DNA of 21,632 nucleotides from a candidate division WWE3 bacterium RIFOXYD1_FULL_39_9 (GTDB lineage: Bacteria > Patescibacteriota > WWE3 > UBA101185 > UBA10185), in contig MEWG01000022.1 of NCBI GenBank assembly GCA_001773295.1, forward strand, positions 40,141 to 61,772, written 5' to 3'. The translations under genes and the position numbers were made by a program. Shown one piece after another: positions 13,004 through 20,947 of this stretch (position 1 is its first letter; the number at the start of each line of letters is the position of its first letter). The notes beneath the pieces were generated by a model. That model searched no databases and had not been told where the DNA came from. It saw only the letters and a program-made list of their open reading frames with translations.

Positions 13004-14992
13004 CTACTCATTTGTAATTGAGTAAACTATATTTCTAGAAAAATCTGAAAGAGTTAGAGGGCCAGAAATTTTTTCAAAGAATTGCTGATCTTTTATTTCG
13101 GAAGTTTTGATATATTCTTCATAACTGCTTGTAGTGTCTAAGCCAAATAATTCAGCTCTTCGCTTATTAAAAAGTTCTTTATCGGCAGCATTTGCGTACG
13201 GATACCAATAAACTTTTAGAAATCCGAAATATTCTTCGGCATCATATTTTAGTAATTTAAGATCTTCTTGCTTTAGATTTTTTAAATATTCGTGTTGAGC
13301 ATCATCAACTGATTTTTTAATATCTTTCCCTATCAACTTGCTGAATCTTTCAATAAACTCTGTATTAGATAAATCGAGAATTGGAGGAAAACTATCATTT
13401 GAATCGTCGCCGATTACCGATGAATGTTCGGCGTCCTGATACTTAAAGTGTGCATTAAGGTTCCACTGGGTAAATGGTGTGTAACTAATTGTAGGTTTTC
13501 TGGATAAAATATATTCCCAATGGGCCGAATTTTCATGGCCGATTTTACCGCGTTTTTCTATAGGAAATCTGGCCAAGATTGGGTCGGTTAAAATACTTCC
13601 CATTACACTCACATCGGGCCCTGCTGCGTAGCCAAAAAAGCCTATATTCCAATTAACTACCGTAATTGGTAAATCTACAGCCTCGGAAACCTCCTTATAA
13701 TAGTATCCTCTGTCTTTCCAGCCAAACTCCGGTGTTATTTCCTGCATCAAAAACTGCTTAAATTTCTTGCGCTCGAATTTCACTCCAAAATGCGACCTCT
13801 CGTCATTTATATTATTAAGCTGTTTACCTGCTCTTACAGACACGGGTCTTTGAAAAATCGAGACACAGAAAAAAATAATTAATATAAATAGTCCTGAAGC
13901 CACATATGGACCGAGTGAATATCCTTTGTAATCAGCAACACTTTCCAATATCAGTTCATAAAAGTCGTTAATAAGGATCATGCTCAAGATAAAAACCATC
14001 AACAGAGATCTGCCGTGCATATAATCCCCTCCTGCGTATAAGACGTAAAGCGACAAGAGAAATAACATTAAAAATAAGTGCACCCTGCCTACAAAATACT
14101 TATCTTCAACGATTCTCAAAATTCTATTAATTAAGATAGAAATTAAAGTAACAAGGAAAATAATAAAAGTGATTGGGTAAGATTTTGTAAAGTCGCTCAA
14201 ATAGTTGATTCCTTGTTCAATGTAAAACTCTCCGCCCTTTTTAGCGTAGAAAGTATTTGGCAACAAGGACGCATAATAGCCCATTCTAAATATCTGGTAA
14301 CCTCCCACAAATATAATTACCGGCAACAAAAATAATACAAACTTTTTTATTGCCTGCGGGTCAAATTTGAGCTTTCGGTTTCGAAAAGTTAGTAGTCCTG
14401 CTGTATATATAAAAGCTAGGTACATAAAGATTAGAAAAGATTCTGGTCGGTTTAATATTAAAAGTGAAGAAATCAAGCCAATTACAAATGGATGCTTATT
14501 TATTTTTCCATGTTTAATTAATAGAGCTAATATAACTAGTAATATATATGTTTGTGAGGTTTCAAACCCGCTTGTGGCAAAATCTCTAAAAGCAGAGTTT
14601 GTGACTAAAAGGACTACACCGATCGGAAAAAATATACGATGTTTATTATCCTTAAAAATAAGCAAAGCGATAGAAATCGTGGATAGCAATACACCAAATA
14701 GTATAGCTGTAGGTCTTAAGGGAAAATGTGTAACATATCTAATTCCCGACAACACAAACACCCACAATGGAGAAGTGAAACCTTCCACGCGCTCGTTTAA
14801 ATTAAACACAAGTCCGTGACCGTTTACAAAATTATCGATATATCGAAAAAAGATAAAGGCATCTTCACCCACCCACGATCTATCAAAAAATAAATTGACA
14901 GATAAAAACAACAAAGCAATTTTGCAGAGAAAGACAAATGTAGATTTATTTACTTTATAAATCGGATCACCTGGTATTTTGAAAGAGTGCAT
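13004..14992 (-). CDS. Polytopic GT-C glycosyltransferase, AftB-like
   Basis: A 662-residue membrane protein. The first hydrophobic segment (17-37) is followed by the GT-C loop WVGEDAFIFFRY (40-51) with acidic residues 43-44, then GHGLVFNLNERVEGFTSPLW (58-77). TSGFET (140-145), NRPESFL (181-187), LLPNTFYAKKG (243-253) and YAGGDYMHGR (319-328) follow. This series resembles mycobacterial AftB (terminal arabinofuranosyltransferase, GT89) and its relatives. About ten transmembrane helices fill residues 17-380, and a soluble, probably extracytoplasmic domain covers 381-662. Such enzymes transfer sugar from polyprenyl-phosphate donors outside the membrane. It lies 8 nt after a GT2 gene. No close Shine-Dalgarno; a second ATG 4 nt upstream is out of frame. 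Specificity for arabinose is not implied. Confidence 0.75.
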   Translation of the reverse strand: MHSFKIPGDPIYKVNKSTFVFLCKIALLFLSVNLFFDRSWVGEDAFIFFRYIDNFVNGHGLVFNLNERVEGFTSPLWVFVLSGIRYVTHFPLRPTAILFGVLLSTISIALLIFKDNKHRIFFPIGVVLLVTNSAFRDFATSGFETSQTYILLVILALLIKHGKINKHPFVIGLISSLLILNRPESFLIFMYLAFIYTAGLLTFRNRKLKFDPQAIKKFVLFLLPVIIFVGGYQIFRMGYYASLLPNTFYAKKGGEFYIEQGINYLSDFTKSYPITFIIFLVTLISILINRILRIVEDKYFVGRVHLFLMLFLLSLYVLYAGGDYMHGRSLLMVFILSMILINDFYELILESVADYKGYSLGPYVASGLFILIIFFCVSIFQRPVSVRAGKQLNNINDERSHFGVKFERKKFKQFLMQEITPEFGWKDRGYYYKEVSEAVDLPITVVNWNIGFFGYAAGPDVSVMGSILTDPILARFPIEKRGKIGHENSAHWEYILSRKPTISYTPFTQWNLNAHFKYQDAEHSSVIGDDSNDSFPPILDLSNTEFIERFSKLIGKDIKKSVDDAQHEYLKNLKQEDLKLLKYDAEEYFGFLKVYWYPYANAADKELFNKRRAELFGLDTTSSYEEYIKTSEIKDQQFFEKISGPLTLSDFSRNIVYSITNE

Positions 14993-15000
14993 ACATTAGC

Positions 15001-16035
15001 TTACTGTTTCCAGTTATTTCTGTTAACTTGTTCTTGCTTAAAAATTCCTCCGATAAAACCTGTCACGTATTGATAAAAAGTAATCTCACAAGCTAGTGGA
15101 TGAAATGCCCAAGCCTTGTCAGGTTTTTTAAAGTAACCCAAAACAGACTGTAGAACTAACGGGATTACAGTCACACAATAGAGCACAAACTTTATTAGTC
15201 CCAAATTTCTCTGACTAATAAGTGAATCCGAAGTCCATTGGTAAGATCTATCGTTGCGGGACTTGTGATAAATGTAATCTTTTACTCTTCTTTTTTGTTT
15301 ACGACTAAACTTTGAAATATCACTTTCACAAAAAGTGTGAATTATTCCATTTTTAACTTTTATAAATTTTATCTGCTCGTTTTTGGCCAAATAGGTCGCC
15401 AGAATATCAATATCAAACAAATAGTCGCCCGATGAATTATCAACTAAAAAGTCTCTTTTAAAAACTGTTCCGTTTGCACCTATTGTGGGAAGTCCGTTTT
15501 TTTGGTCGAACTCGGCAATTACATAATTCTTTTTATCTACCTCCGTGTGCGGTATTTTAGTCCAGTTATCGTAGAGTACATTTAGTCGATCGTAGTTTCC
15601 TAAGAACATGCAAATTGGGTCGTTCATGCCGATTAACGCACAATATCTGGTAATAAACCCGTCTTCAGCGCGCCAGGTATATTCCCAAGGCTCACTGCCC
15701 ACTATTTCCGGATTTTCTATTAACGGGAATATCATGGAAGATAGCCAATTATCATCAGGCAAAATATTATCCGAATCTATTAAAGCAACAAACTCCCCTG
15801 ACGCATATCTTAGTGCGGCCATTTTTCCAGACTCGCCTGTTTTTAAGGGGTTGTTAACTGTCCTCGCCCCATATTTCTGCGCAACTTCTATTGTATCGTC
15901 GGTAGAGCCTCCGTCACCAAGGATAATTTCAACTAATTCTTTAGGGTAATTTTGACGGCCGATTGATTCAAGACACGGTCTTATCACACTTCCTGCGTTG
16001 AGCGTAGGTATCAAGATGGATACTTTTGGCAACAT
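15001..16035 (-). CDS. GT2 family glycosyltransferase with C-terminal hydrophobic region
   Basis: A 344-residue GT-A inverting glycosyltransferase. VSILIPTLNAG (5-15) is the nucleotide-binding start, ILGDGGSTDDT (38-48) the loop after beta2, and ALIDSDN (84-90) carries the DxD motif at 87-89. TIGANGTVFKRD (about 200-212) and the FDIDILATYLA stretch form the acceptor/catalytic part. One hydrophobic helix (about 281-301, LIKFVLYCVTVIPLVLQSVL) would anchor it at the membrane face. It probably adds a residue to a growing surface glycan; donor and acceptor are unknown. It is the first gene after a convincing promoter and has no Shine-Dalgarno. Confidence 0.87.
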   Translation of the reverse strand: MLPKVSILIPTLNAGSVIRPCLESIGRQNYPKELVEIILGDGGSTDDTIEVAQKYGARTVNNPLKTGESGKMAALRYASGEFVALIDSDNILPDDNWLSSMIFPLIENPEIVGSEPWEYTWRAEDGFITRYCALIGMNDPICMFLGNYDRLNVLYDNWTKIPHTEVDKKNYVIAEFDQKNGLPTIGANGTVFKRDFLVDNSSGDYLFDIDILATYLAKNEQIKFIKVKNGIIHTFCESDISKFSRKQKRRVKDYIYHKSRNDRSYQWTSDSLISQRNLGLIKFVLYCVTVIPLVLQSVLGYFKKPDKAWAFHPLACEITFYQYVTGFIGGIFKQEQVNRNNWKQ

Positions 16036-16041
16036 AAAGTT

Positions 16042-16070
16042 ATTATGAGGGGACAGTTTTGGTTTGGCAA
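16042..16070 (-). promoter_or_regulatory. Strong sigma70-type promoter positioned for a leaderless transcript
   Basis: On the reverse strand TTGCCA (16070-16065, 5/6) and CATAAT (16047-16042, 5/6) are separated by exactly 17 bp. The -10 ends 6 nt before ATG 16035, so initiation 7 nt downstream of the -10 would fall on the A of the start codon. No Shine-Dalgarno is present. It is the best promoter in the window. Confidence 0.6.
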
Positions 16071-16080
16071 CTTATATTAC

Positions 16081-17817
16081 TTACTGTAATTTGGAGCTAG
16101 CCTGCATTCTTGCTGCAACTTCGGCCTCGGCGCTTTCTTTGATGGTTTCCTCTACCACTTTGTCTTCTTTTTTGGGCAGTAGGTGCGCCGACAAACTCTT
16201 TATGGCGCTAATCCAAAACTTCGGCGAAAGCATACTGACTTTGGTCTGTTCTTTATCAAAATCCAGCAAGTGGCCAACTATTTTCCAACCTGAATACCAT
16301 AAGAATTTAACGTCATCAAGGTTTCTGACACTTAGGATTTTTCTTAGGATATACTGCGGAGTAAAGAACGAAGAATACAATTCTTGTGTAAGTTCCATTA
16401 ATTTTTCGTGTGCAAACGGAATCTTCATCACAGGTCCGCGCATATCAAACGCTTCGTACTCATTTTTATCTACTAACAACCAATCGTTTTCAACACATTC
16501 CTTATATAAAGGTGTACCAGGATAAGGAATTACTATAGTAGCCTGCATTGTGTCTACATAGCCTTTTTTAAAGAGAAGTTTGGCCAAGGCAATAGTATTT
16601 CGCGCCATATCTTCAGTTTCCCAAGGATAGCCGAGCATTATAGTCAAATGTGGTTCTAAACCGGCTTTTTTGGCCATTTTCACGCCCTGCTCGATCTGGT
16701 GAACCTTCAAACCTTTGTCTAACTTATCCAAAGTATATTGATTTCCTGATTCCATACCGTACAAAATGAACCTAAAGTTGGCCTTACCCATCAAATCGTA
16801 GTATTCCTGAGTCAAAGCGTTTAATCGCATGTTACAGCCGAATACTACTTTCTTGTTGTAGCCCGAATCTATCAGTAAATTGCAGAATTTCTTTAACGGA
16901 GGGCCGACAAATAGCGTACCGGCATCGTCAAAAATTTCACGGACGCCATAGCTGTCTACAACGTGCTTAACTTCGGCGAAAAGTCTTTCTGGGGAGAACC
17001 TCCTGTATGTACCCATAGGGTTGATAGTGTGATCCCACACACAAAAAGTGCATCTATTCCACCAGCAGTCTTTACCAGAATACATATAAGTAGCGGGGGT
17101 GTATTTATAATTGCCGTTGGCATAGGCATAGTATTCCCAATGAGTAAGATCTCTGTCTACAAACGGCAAATCGTCCAAATTATGAGTTTGTCTTAGTGGC
17201 CCGGAAACCCAATATGCTGCGGCGCCGTTAATCTCAGAATCCTCGTATTTTATTAATTCAGACAGTTTAACTCGCGTATCTCCGGCCCTTCCCCAAATAC
17301 CACCCACCAGTACAACATCCTTTGTTATAGAGTCAGCAAGGTCGCTCAACATGAAGTCGTAGTCACCGCCGGTAATTATGTAATCTACAGGTGAATTGTC
17401 CATTGTTTCTTTTGGAATAAAAGTCACGTGATCCCCGACCATTACAATAATCATTTGTGGGAATTTTTGCTTTAAGTCCTTTAAAATTATCCAGTGTTGT
17501 CGAACTACTGGTGACTTTGTTTCAATCATTAACATATCCGGTTTTTCGGTTTCAAGCTGTGTTATCCATTCTGAATAGGTCTGTTTAGCGCCAATACCGT
17601 CCATCCAGACAACATCGTAACCCCTGACTTGCGCTAATGAAGCGGCATAGGCCGGTACCATAGGATATATGTAAGTCGGTGCGTTAAAATATTGAAATTG
17701 CCTGTTTTGGGACAATAACGGAACGCCTTTATCTGTCTCGATAGGCGGATAGCCTACAGCTATTTTGAATTTCTTAGGAGTATTTTGATTATTTTCGGCG
17801 TTAGTGTCTGAAATCAT
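16081..17817 (-). CDS. B12-binding-type radical SAM enzyme
   Basis: A 578-residue protein with the BchE/class B architecture. A Rossmann-like cobalamin-binding domain fills about 16-165 (VGDHVTFIPKE at 128-137, YIITGGDYD at 146-154), without the DxHxxG lower-ligand motif. The radical SAM barrel (240-450) follows. The cluster motif is DCWWNRCTFC, with cysteines at 251, 256 and 259: C-x4-C-x2-C rather than C-x3-C-x2-C. IFDDAGTLF, YGMESG and LGYPWETEDM are typical barrel strands. The charged C-terminal tail (about 540-578) looks disordered. Such enzymes carry out radical methylations and other modifications, including on lipids and sugars. It lies 36 nt after the TIM-barrel gene, with a ferredoxin two genes upstream as a possible electron donor. 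Substrate unknown. No Shine-Dalgarno. Confidence 0.85.
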   Translation of the reverse strand: MISDTNAENNQNTPKKFKIAVGYPPIETDKGVPLLSQNRQFQYFNAPTYIYPMVPAYAASLAQVRGYDVVWMDGIGAKQTYSEWITQLETEKPDMLMIETKSPVVRQHWIILKDLKQKFPQMIIVMVGDHVTFIPKETMDNSPVDYIITGGDYDFMLSDLADSITKDVVLVGGIWGRAGDTRVKLSELIKYEDSEINGAAAYWVSGPLRQTHNLDDLPFVDRDLTHWEYYAYANGNYKYTPATYMYSGKDCWWNRCTFCVWDHTINPMGTYRRFSPERLFAEVKHVVDSYGVREIFDDAGTLFVGPPLKKFCNLLIDSGYNKKVVFGCNMRLNALTQEYYDLMGKANFRFILYGMESGNQYTLDKLDKGLKVHQIEQGVKMAKKAGLEPHLTIMLGYPWETEDMARNTIALAKLLFKKGYVDTMQATIVIPYPGTPLYKECVENDWLLVDKNEYEAFDMRGPVMKIPFAHEKLMELTQELYSSFFTPQYILRKILSVRNLDDVKFLWYSGWKIVGHLLDFDKEQTKVSMLSPKFWISAIKSLSAHLLPKKEDKVVEETIKESAEAEVAARMQASSKLQ

Positions 17818-17853
17818 ATTGACTACTACAAATATATCATACGAAATAATTAG

Positions 17854-18813
17854 TTACGAGTTTGAATCAAAAAAATTTTTTACCACTTCTGTTAAGTTTT
17901 TCTCCAACAACTCTTCTGTATAGTATACAAGAACTCCCGTAGAATTTCGCCAAACCGAATATGCAAGAGCATCCTTTAATTCATCTGAGGTTTGTTCAAA
18001 TGTCGAGACAACCGGAAGTATCGGAACACCTAATTCCCAATAATAATCTATTTTAGATTTTACCCAGTCAACCGGCTTTCCAATTTCTTTATAAAAGAGT
18101 TTAGGACTAATTACATCCACATAATTTATTAACGCCGCAAAATCTTGTGCAACTATCCTTTTAATTCCGGATCCATATTCCTTATCTTCCCAAGGCACTG
18201 CAAAGATTCCTAGTTTTATATTTTTTCCAGAATTCAAAATAAGATCCTTAATTTCACTCACCATCGAAGATATCTGACCACATTTAAACTCAAGCCACTC
18301 AATGTAGTAACTTCCATCGATTAACAAAACTTTATCTTCAAGAGTATCTCCAATAATCTCCTCCCCGATATATTTACCGAACATTTCCATACACCTGTCA
18401 CAATAACAAGTATCAAGAATTTCCGGCTCAGGCGTCTGCCAAAAAGTAGGATATCTAATGTTACCTAACCAAATCCCGTCAATTTCCGTTTCCAAAATTC
18501 TCTTAGCTCGGTCCAATATTTCCTGACGTACGCCGGGGTGGCTTGGACAAAGTCCTGTATATGAACCTGTACGTGTCTCCTTGCCTGTAGCTTCGACTGG
18601 CGAAGCGTCTGCAAATTTTACTAAAATGTCTTTGCCTTCAAAAACGTTTAATTCTACGTTAACAGCAATCTCGGGCTTAAGGTTGCTTTTCAATTTAGTA
18701 AACTTTTCTGAAAAGTCGGTTGAGTAAGGTATAAAAATTGAGTTTATATTAAAAGCTGCGATTTCAGAGAGGATCTTATCGTCAGTTCCTTTAACGTACA
18801 GAGATTTATGCAC
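17854..18813 (-). CDS. TIM-barrel glycoside-hydrolase-like protein, function unassigned
   Basis: A 319-residue soluble protein without a signal peptide, so probably cytoplasmic. Alternating beta strands and helices suggest a (beta/alpha)8 barrel of the putative glycosyl hydrolase superfamily: SIFIPYSTDF (25-34), TGLCPSHPGVR (86-96), DGIWLGNIRYPTFW (112-125), KLGIFAVPWED near 199-209, VISPKLFYKE near 234-243 and GVLVYYTEELL near 297. Cysteines at 136, 138 and 141 (CYCDRC) form a compact possible metal site. In barrels of this group the strand-4 motif usually carries an Asp where this one has Gly117, so hydrolytic activity is doubtful. The start is GTG, overlapping the ferredoxin stop by 8 bp, and GGAGGT 8 nt upstream confirms it. 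Co-expression with a ferredoxin and a radical SAM enzyme suggests a shared pathway. Confidence 0.6.
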   Translation of the reverse strand: MHKSLYVKGTDDKILSEIAAFNINSIFIPYSTDFSEKFTKLKSNLKPEIAVNVELNVFEGKDILVKFADASPVEATGKETRTGSYTGLCPSHPGVRQEILDRAKRILETEIDGIWLGNIRYPTFWQTPEPEILDTCYCDRCMEMFGKYIGEEIIGDTLEDKVLLIDGSYYIEWLEFKCGQISSMVSEIKDLILNSGKNIKLGIFAVPWEDKEYGSGIKRIVAQDFAALINYVDVISPKLFYKEIGKPVDWVKSKIDYYWELGVPILPVVSTFEQTSDELKDALAYSVWRNSTGVLVYYTEELLEKNLTEVVKNFFDSNS

Positions 18814-19081
18814 CTATTTTTACCTCCGGATAAATCTGATTTCCCTGCATATCTTCAATTATAATTGCGGTAGTCGGGCATGATGCTGCGGCATTAATAA
18901 TTGTCTGCGCCTCGTCCCATGTTCCTTCTTTAACATAGGCTATTCCGTCGTCATCTAAATCAAAGGTGTTTGGCGCTTGAATAATACAGGTTGCGGCACT
19001 GATACATAATTCATTTATAACTTTTATCCTAACTTTCGAGTTCTCATTTTTTGTAAATTCATTTTGTCCGTTTTTTAACAT
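18806..19081 (-). CDS. Small ferredoxin, [3Fe-4S]/single-cluster type
   Basis: A 91-residue electron carrier. The cluster ligands appear as Cys26 and Cys32 in ELCISAATC, plus Cys68 in AASCPTTAI: a C-x5-C...CP pattern with alanine where [4Fe-4S] ferredoxins have the second cysteine. This matches [3Fe-4S] ferredoxins such as those paired with actinobacterial P450s. The APNTFDLDDDGIAYV stretch (36-50) and acidic surface are typical. An AAGGG Shine-Dalgarno lies 5 nt before ATG 19081. It is 2 nt after a GT2 gene and overlaps the TIM-barrel gene by 8 bp. The likely role is electron supply to the radical SAM enzyme downstream; the cluster type is inferred from spacing only. Confidence 0.9.
   Translation of the reverse strand: MLKNGQNEFTKNENSKVRIKVINELCISAATCIIQAPNTFDLDDDGIAYVKEGTWDEAQTIINAAASCPTTAIIIEDMQGNQIYPEVKIGA
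18822..18827 (-). promoter_or_regulatory. Shine-Dalgarno fixing the GTG start at 18813
   Basis: The reverse strand reads GGAGGT, 8 nt before the GTG at 18813-18811. It lies inside the ferredoxin coding region, so the two genes are translationally linked. Confidence 0.7.
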
Positions 19082-19083
19082 AT

Positions 19084-20100
19084 TTACCCTTCATTATAAT
19101 TTCCTGTCTTTTTATCTATCCCTTTCAACTTTAACTTAGGTTTGTGCAGTAGCCCTACTATGAAGTTTACACCATAGTAAATATGCGTCAGAAATATCCC
19201 CACCATTACGTAAAAAGCTGCCTTTAGTGTGTTTTCCTTTATGTAAACTCTTACACCTTCGAGCAGAAGCAATATGAAATATAAGACTAACATAACGAAA
19301 TATAATTTCAAAAAGAGCGGATGAAGTAGAGAAAATATAGGACCCAGAACTAGTCCGATGACAAAAATAGAGGGAATGAAATAGGACGGTATTCTTGATG
19401 TCTCCGGATAAATTCTTGCAAACTGTCCTCGATGTTTTCCATAACGGGAGATTTGTTTAAGATGTGGCGCAAACAGGTTTCTTCTATGGTGGAATACTAT
19501 CGGCATTGGGTTGTACAGGAATTTTTTGCCAAACTTTTTTACCAAATCTAAACAAAGTTTTGTATCTTCGCCCGGCCAAAATTCCAGAGGAAATCCGCCG
19601 ACAGAATCAAAAGCACTCTTTCGCACAAAAAGATTTACAGTCGGGTAATCGTCAATTTCTCTTTCAGCCTGAGGCATGTGTCTGTAAATTGTGAAACCAC
19701 TGGCCAGTGTTGATTCTAATACTCGCCCTGACATTCTTTCTAAAAAGGATGCGTCAAACGGGGTCATGGCAGGTCCTCCCAAAGCATATATCTGGGGATT
19801 CTCAAATATTTTCGAGGCCTGAAGAAGCCAGTCAGAGGTTGGATAAGCGTCATCGTCTAGAAACACTAGTATTTCGCCTGAAGCCTCCTTTGCTCCTATA
19901 TTGCGTTTCTCGCCTGGACCAACAGGACCGGAAACAAGAACTTTAAATCTGCTATCACCGCTAAAATCTGGGTTTTCTGGATTATCTAAAATAATTATTA
20001 CTTCAAAATTATCGTATTGAAGCTCTCTAATCTTTGAAATATTTTCACGAAGAAAATCGTTAACTGCTCGAACTGCAATAATAATGCTGAACTTGATCAT
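19084..20100 (-). CDS. GT2 family glycosyltransferase with C-terminal membrane segments
   Basis: A 338-residue GT-A enzyme. FSIIIAVRAVNDFL opens the fold, GPGEKRNIGA (61-70) binds the nucleotide sugar, LVFLDDDAYP (78-87) carries the acidic motif at 82-84, and FWPGEDTKLC (174-183) has the Glu-Asp catalytic pair at 178-179. HHRRN near 204-208 corresponds to the H/RxxRW-like acceptor loop. Two or three hydrophobic segments (about 236-262, 266-287 and 298-320) anchor the C-terminus in the membrane. It overlaps the upstream polyprenyl-phosphate transferase by 4 bp (ATGA), showing translational coupling. Probably one step of repeat-unit assembly; the sugar is unknown. Confidence 0.87.
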   Translation of the reverse strand: MIKFSIIIAVRAVNDFLRENISKIRELQYDNFEVIIILDNPENPDFSGDSRFKVLVSGPVGPGEKRNIGAKEASGEILVFLDDDAYPTSDWLLQASKIFENPQIYALGGPAMTPFDASFLERMSGRVLESTLASGFTIYRHMPQAEREIDDYPTVNLFVRKSAFDSVGGFPLEFWPGEDTKLCLDLVKKFGKKFLYNPMPIVFHHRRNLFAPHLKQISRYGKHRGQFARIYPETSRIPSYFIPSIFVIGLVLGPIFSLLHPLFLKLYFVMLVLYFILLLLEGVRVYIKENTLKAAFYVMVGIFLTHIYYGVNFIVGLLHKPKLKLKGIDKKTGNYNEG

Positions 20101-20900
20101 TTTCCGATTTCTCCTGTGTTAACTTTCATCTCTAACTCTGGATCGTATTTCCAAATTCTCTTTTTCTTATCATCGTAATATCTTAATATTTTCAATCGGT
20201 AAAATATTGCAGCTGTGTCGACTAACATTAATCTTATATTTCGGTCAAAGATAATTAACGGAGTAAAATTAGTATTCTCATCGTTCCAATTTATTTCTAC
20301 CGGCGCTTCAAAAATTCTTCTGAATCCAAGGTAGTGCGAAACCGCCAAAATTTCTATATCAAAGGCAAACCGTTTTACCAAAAGTCTAGGGAGAATTTTT
20401 TCAAGCACTTCACGTCGGTAAACTTTTAACCCTGTTTGAGTGTCCTTAATTTTTAATCCAAACAAAATTCTTACTAATAAGTGATAGCCCAAACTATATA
20501 ACCTTCTGATTATCGGATAATTTGTTTTTGAAACCGGATGACCTTTGCTTCCCACAATTACATCAGCGTTGTACCACTCCATATGCTCCATGAGCATGGA
20601 AATGCCGTTTGGATCAATATCCATACCTGCATCAATAAATGAGACGTAATCCCCTACTGCGCGCGCCATACCATAACGGACTGCGTAACCCTTACCTTTA
20701 TTCTCTTTATAGCCAATTACCGTGACTTCTGCCAGATTAACTTTCTTGGCTTCATCAAATGTACCGTCCAAAAAGCCGTCTACTACAACAATAATCTCAA
20801 AATCCCAACGAGTTTTGGTCATTACATTGTAAATTCTTCTGACGTCTTCTTTTATGCTTTTTTCCTGCTTAAACGCAGGGATTATTATTGAAACCAACAT
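20097..20900 (-). CDS. GT2 glycosyltransferase, dolichyl/polyprenyl-phosphate glucosyltransferase (ALG5/DPM)-like
   Basis: A 267-residue GT-A protein. VSIIIPAFKQEKSI (3-16), IIVVVDGFLDGTFDEA (36-51) and ENKGKGYAVRYGM (66-78) follow the ALG5/DPM pattern. DTQTGLKVYRREVLEKILP (about 153-171) and FDIEILAV (about 180-187) are diagnostic of polyprenyl-phosphate hexosyltransferases. The DxD position reads FIDAGMDID: Asp90, Ala91, then Gly92 instead of Asp, with Asp94 nearby. There is no transmembrane helix. The product would be a polyprenyl-phosphate sugar used by membrane enzymes. It is the second such gene in the window, the other being at 12197-12964. Coupled to the GT2 gene downstream by a 4-bp overlap, and 47 nt after the flippase. 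Confidence 0.85.
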   Translation of the reverse strand: MLVSIIIPAFKQEKSIKEDVRRIYNVMTKTRWDFEIIVVVDGFLDGTFDEAKKVNLAEVTVIGYKENKGKGYAVRYGMARAVGDYVSFIDAGMDIDPNGISMLMEHMEWYNADVIVGSKGHPVSKTNYPIIRRLYSLGYHLLVRILFGLKIKDTQTGLKVYRREVLEKILPRLLVKRFAFDIEILAVSHYLGFRRIFEAPVEINWNDENTNFTPLIIFDRNIRLMLVDTAAIFYRLKILRYYDDKKKRIWKYDPELEMKVNTGEIGK

Positions 20901-20947
20901 CCCAAGACCTATTTTACATTGGTACGGCCCTATTAACCACAGTATTC

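Noticed and set aside
14367..14819. 150-codon open frame on the plus strand
   Set aside because: It lies wholly antisense to the AftB-like gene, whose protein motifs are clear, and its own translation shows no recognisable domain.
16064..16525. 153-codon open frame on the plus strand
   Set aside because: It is antisense to the C-terminal part of the radical SAM gene and to its 3' flank; composition looks like a shadow frame and no motif is visible.
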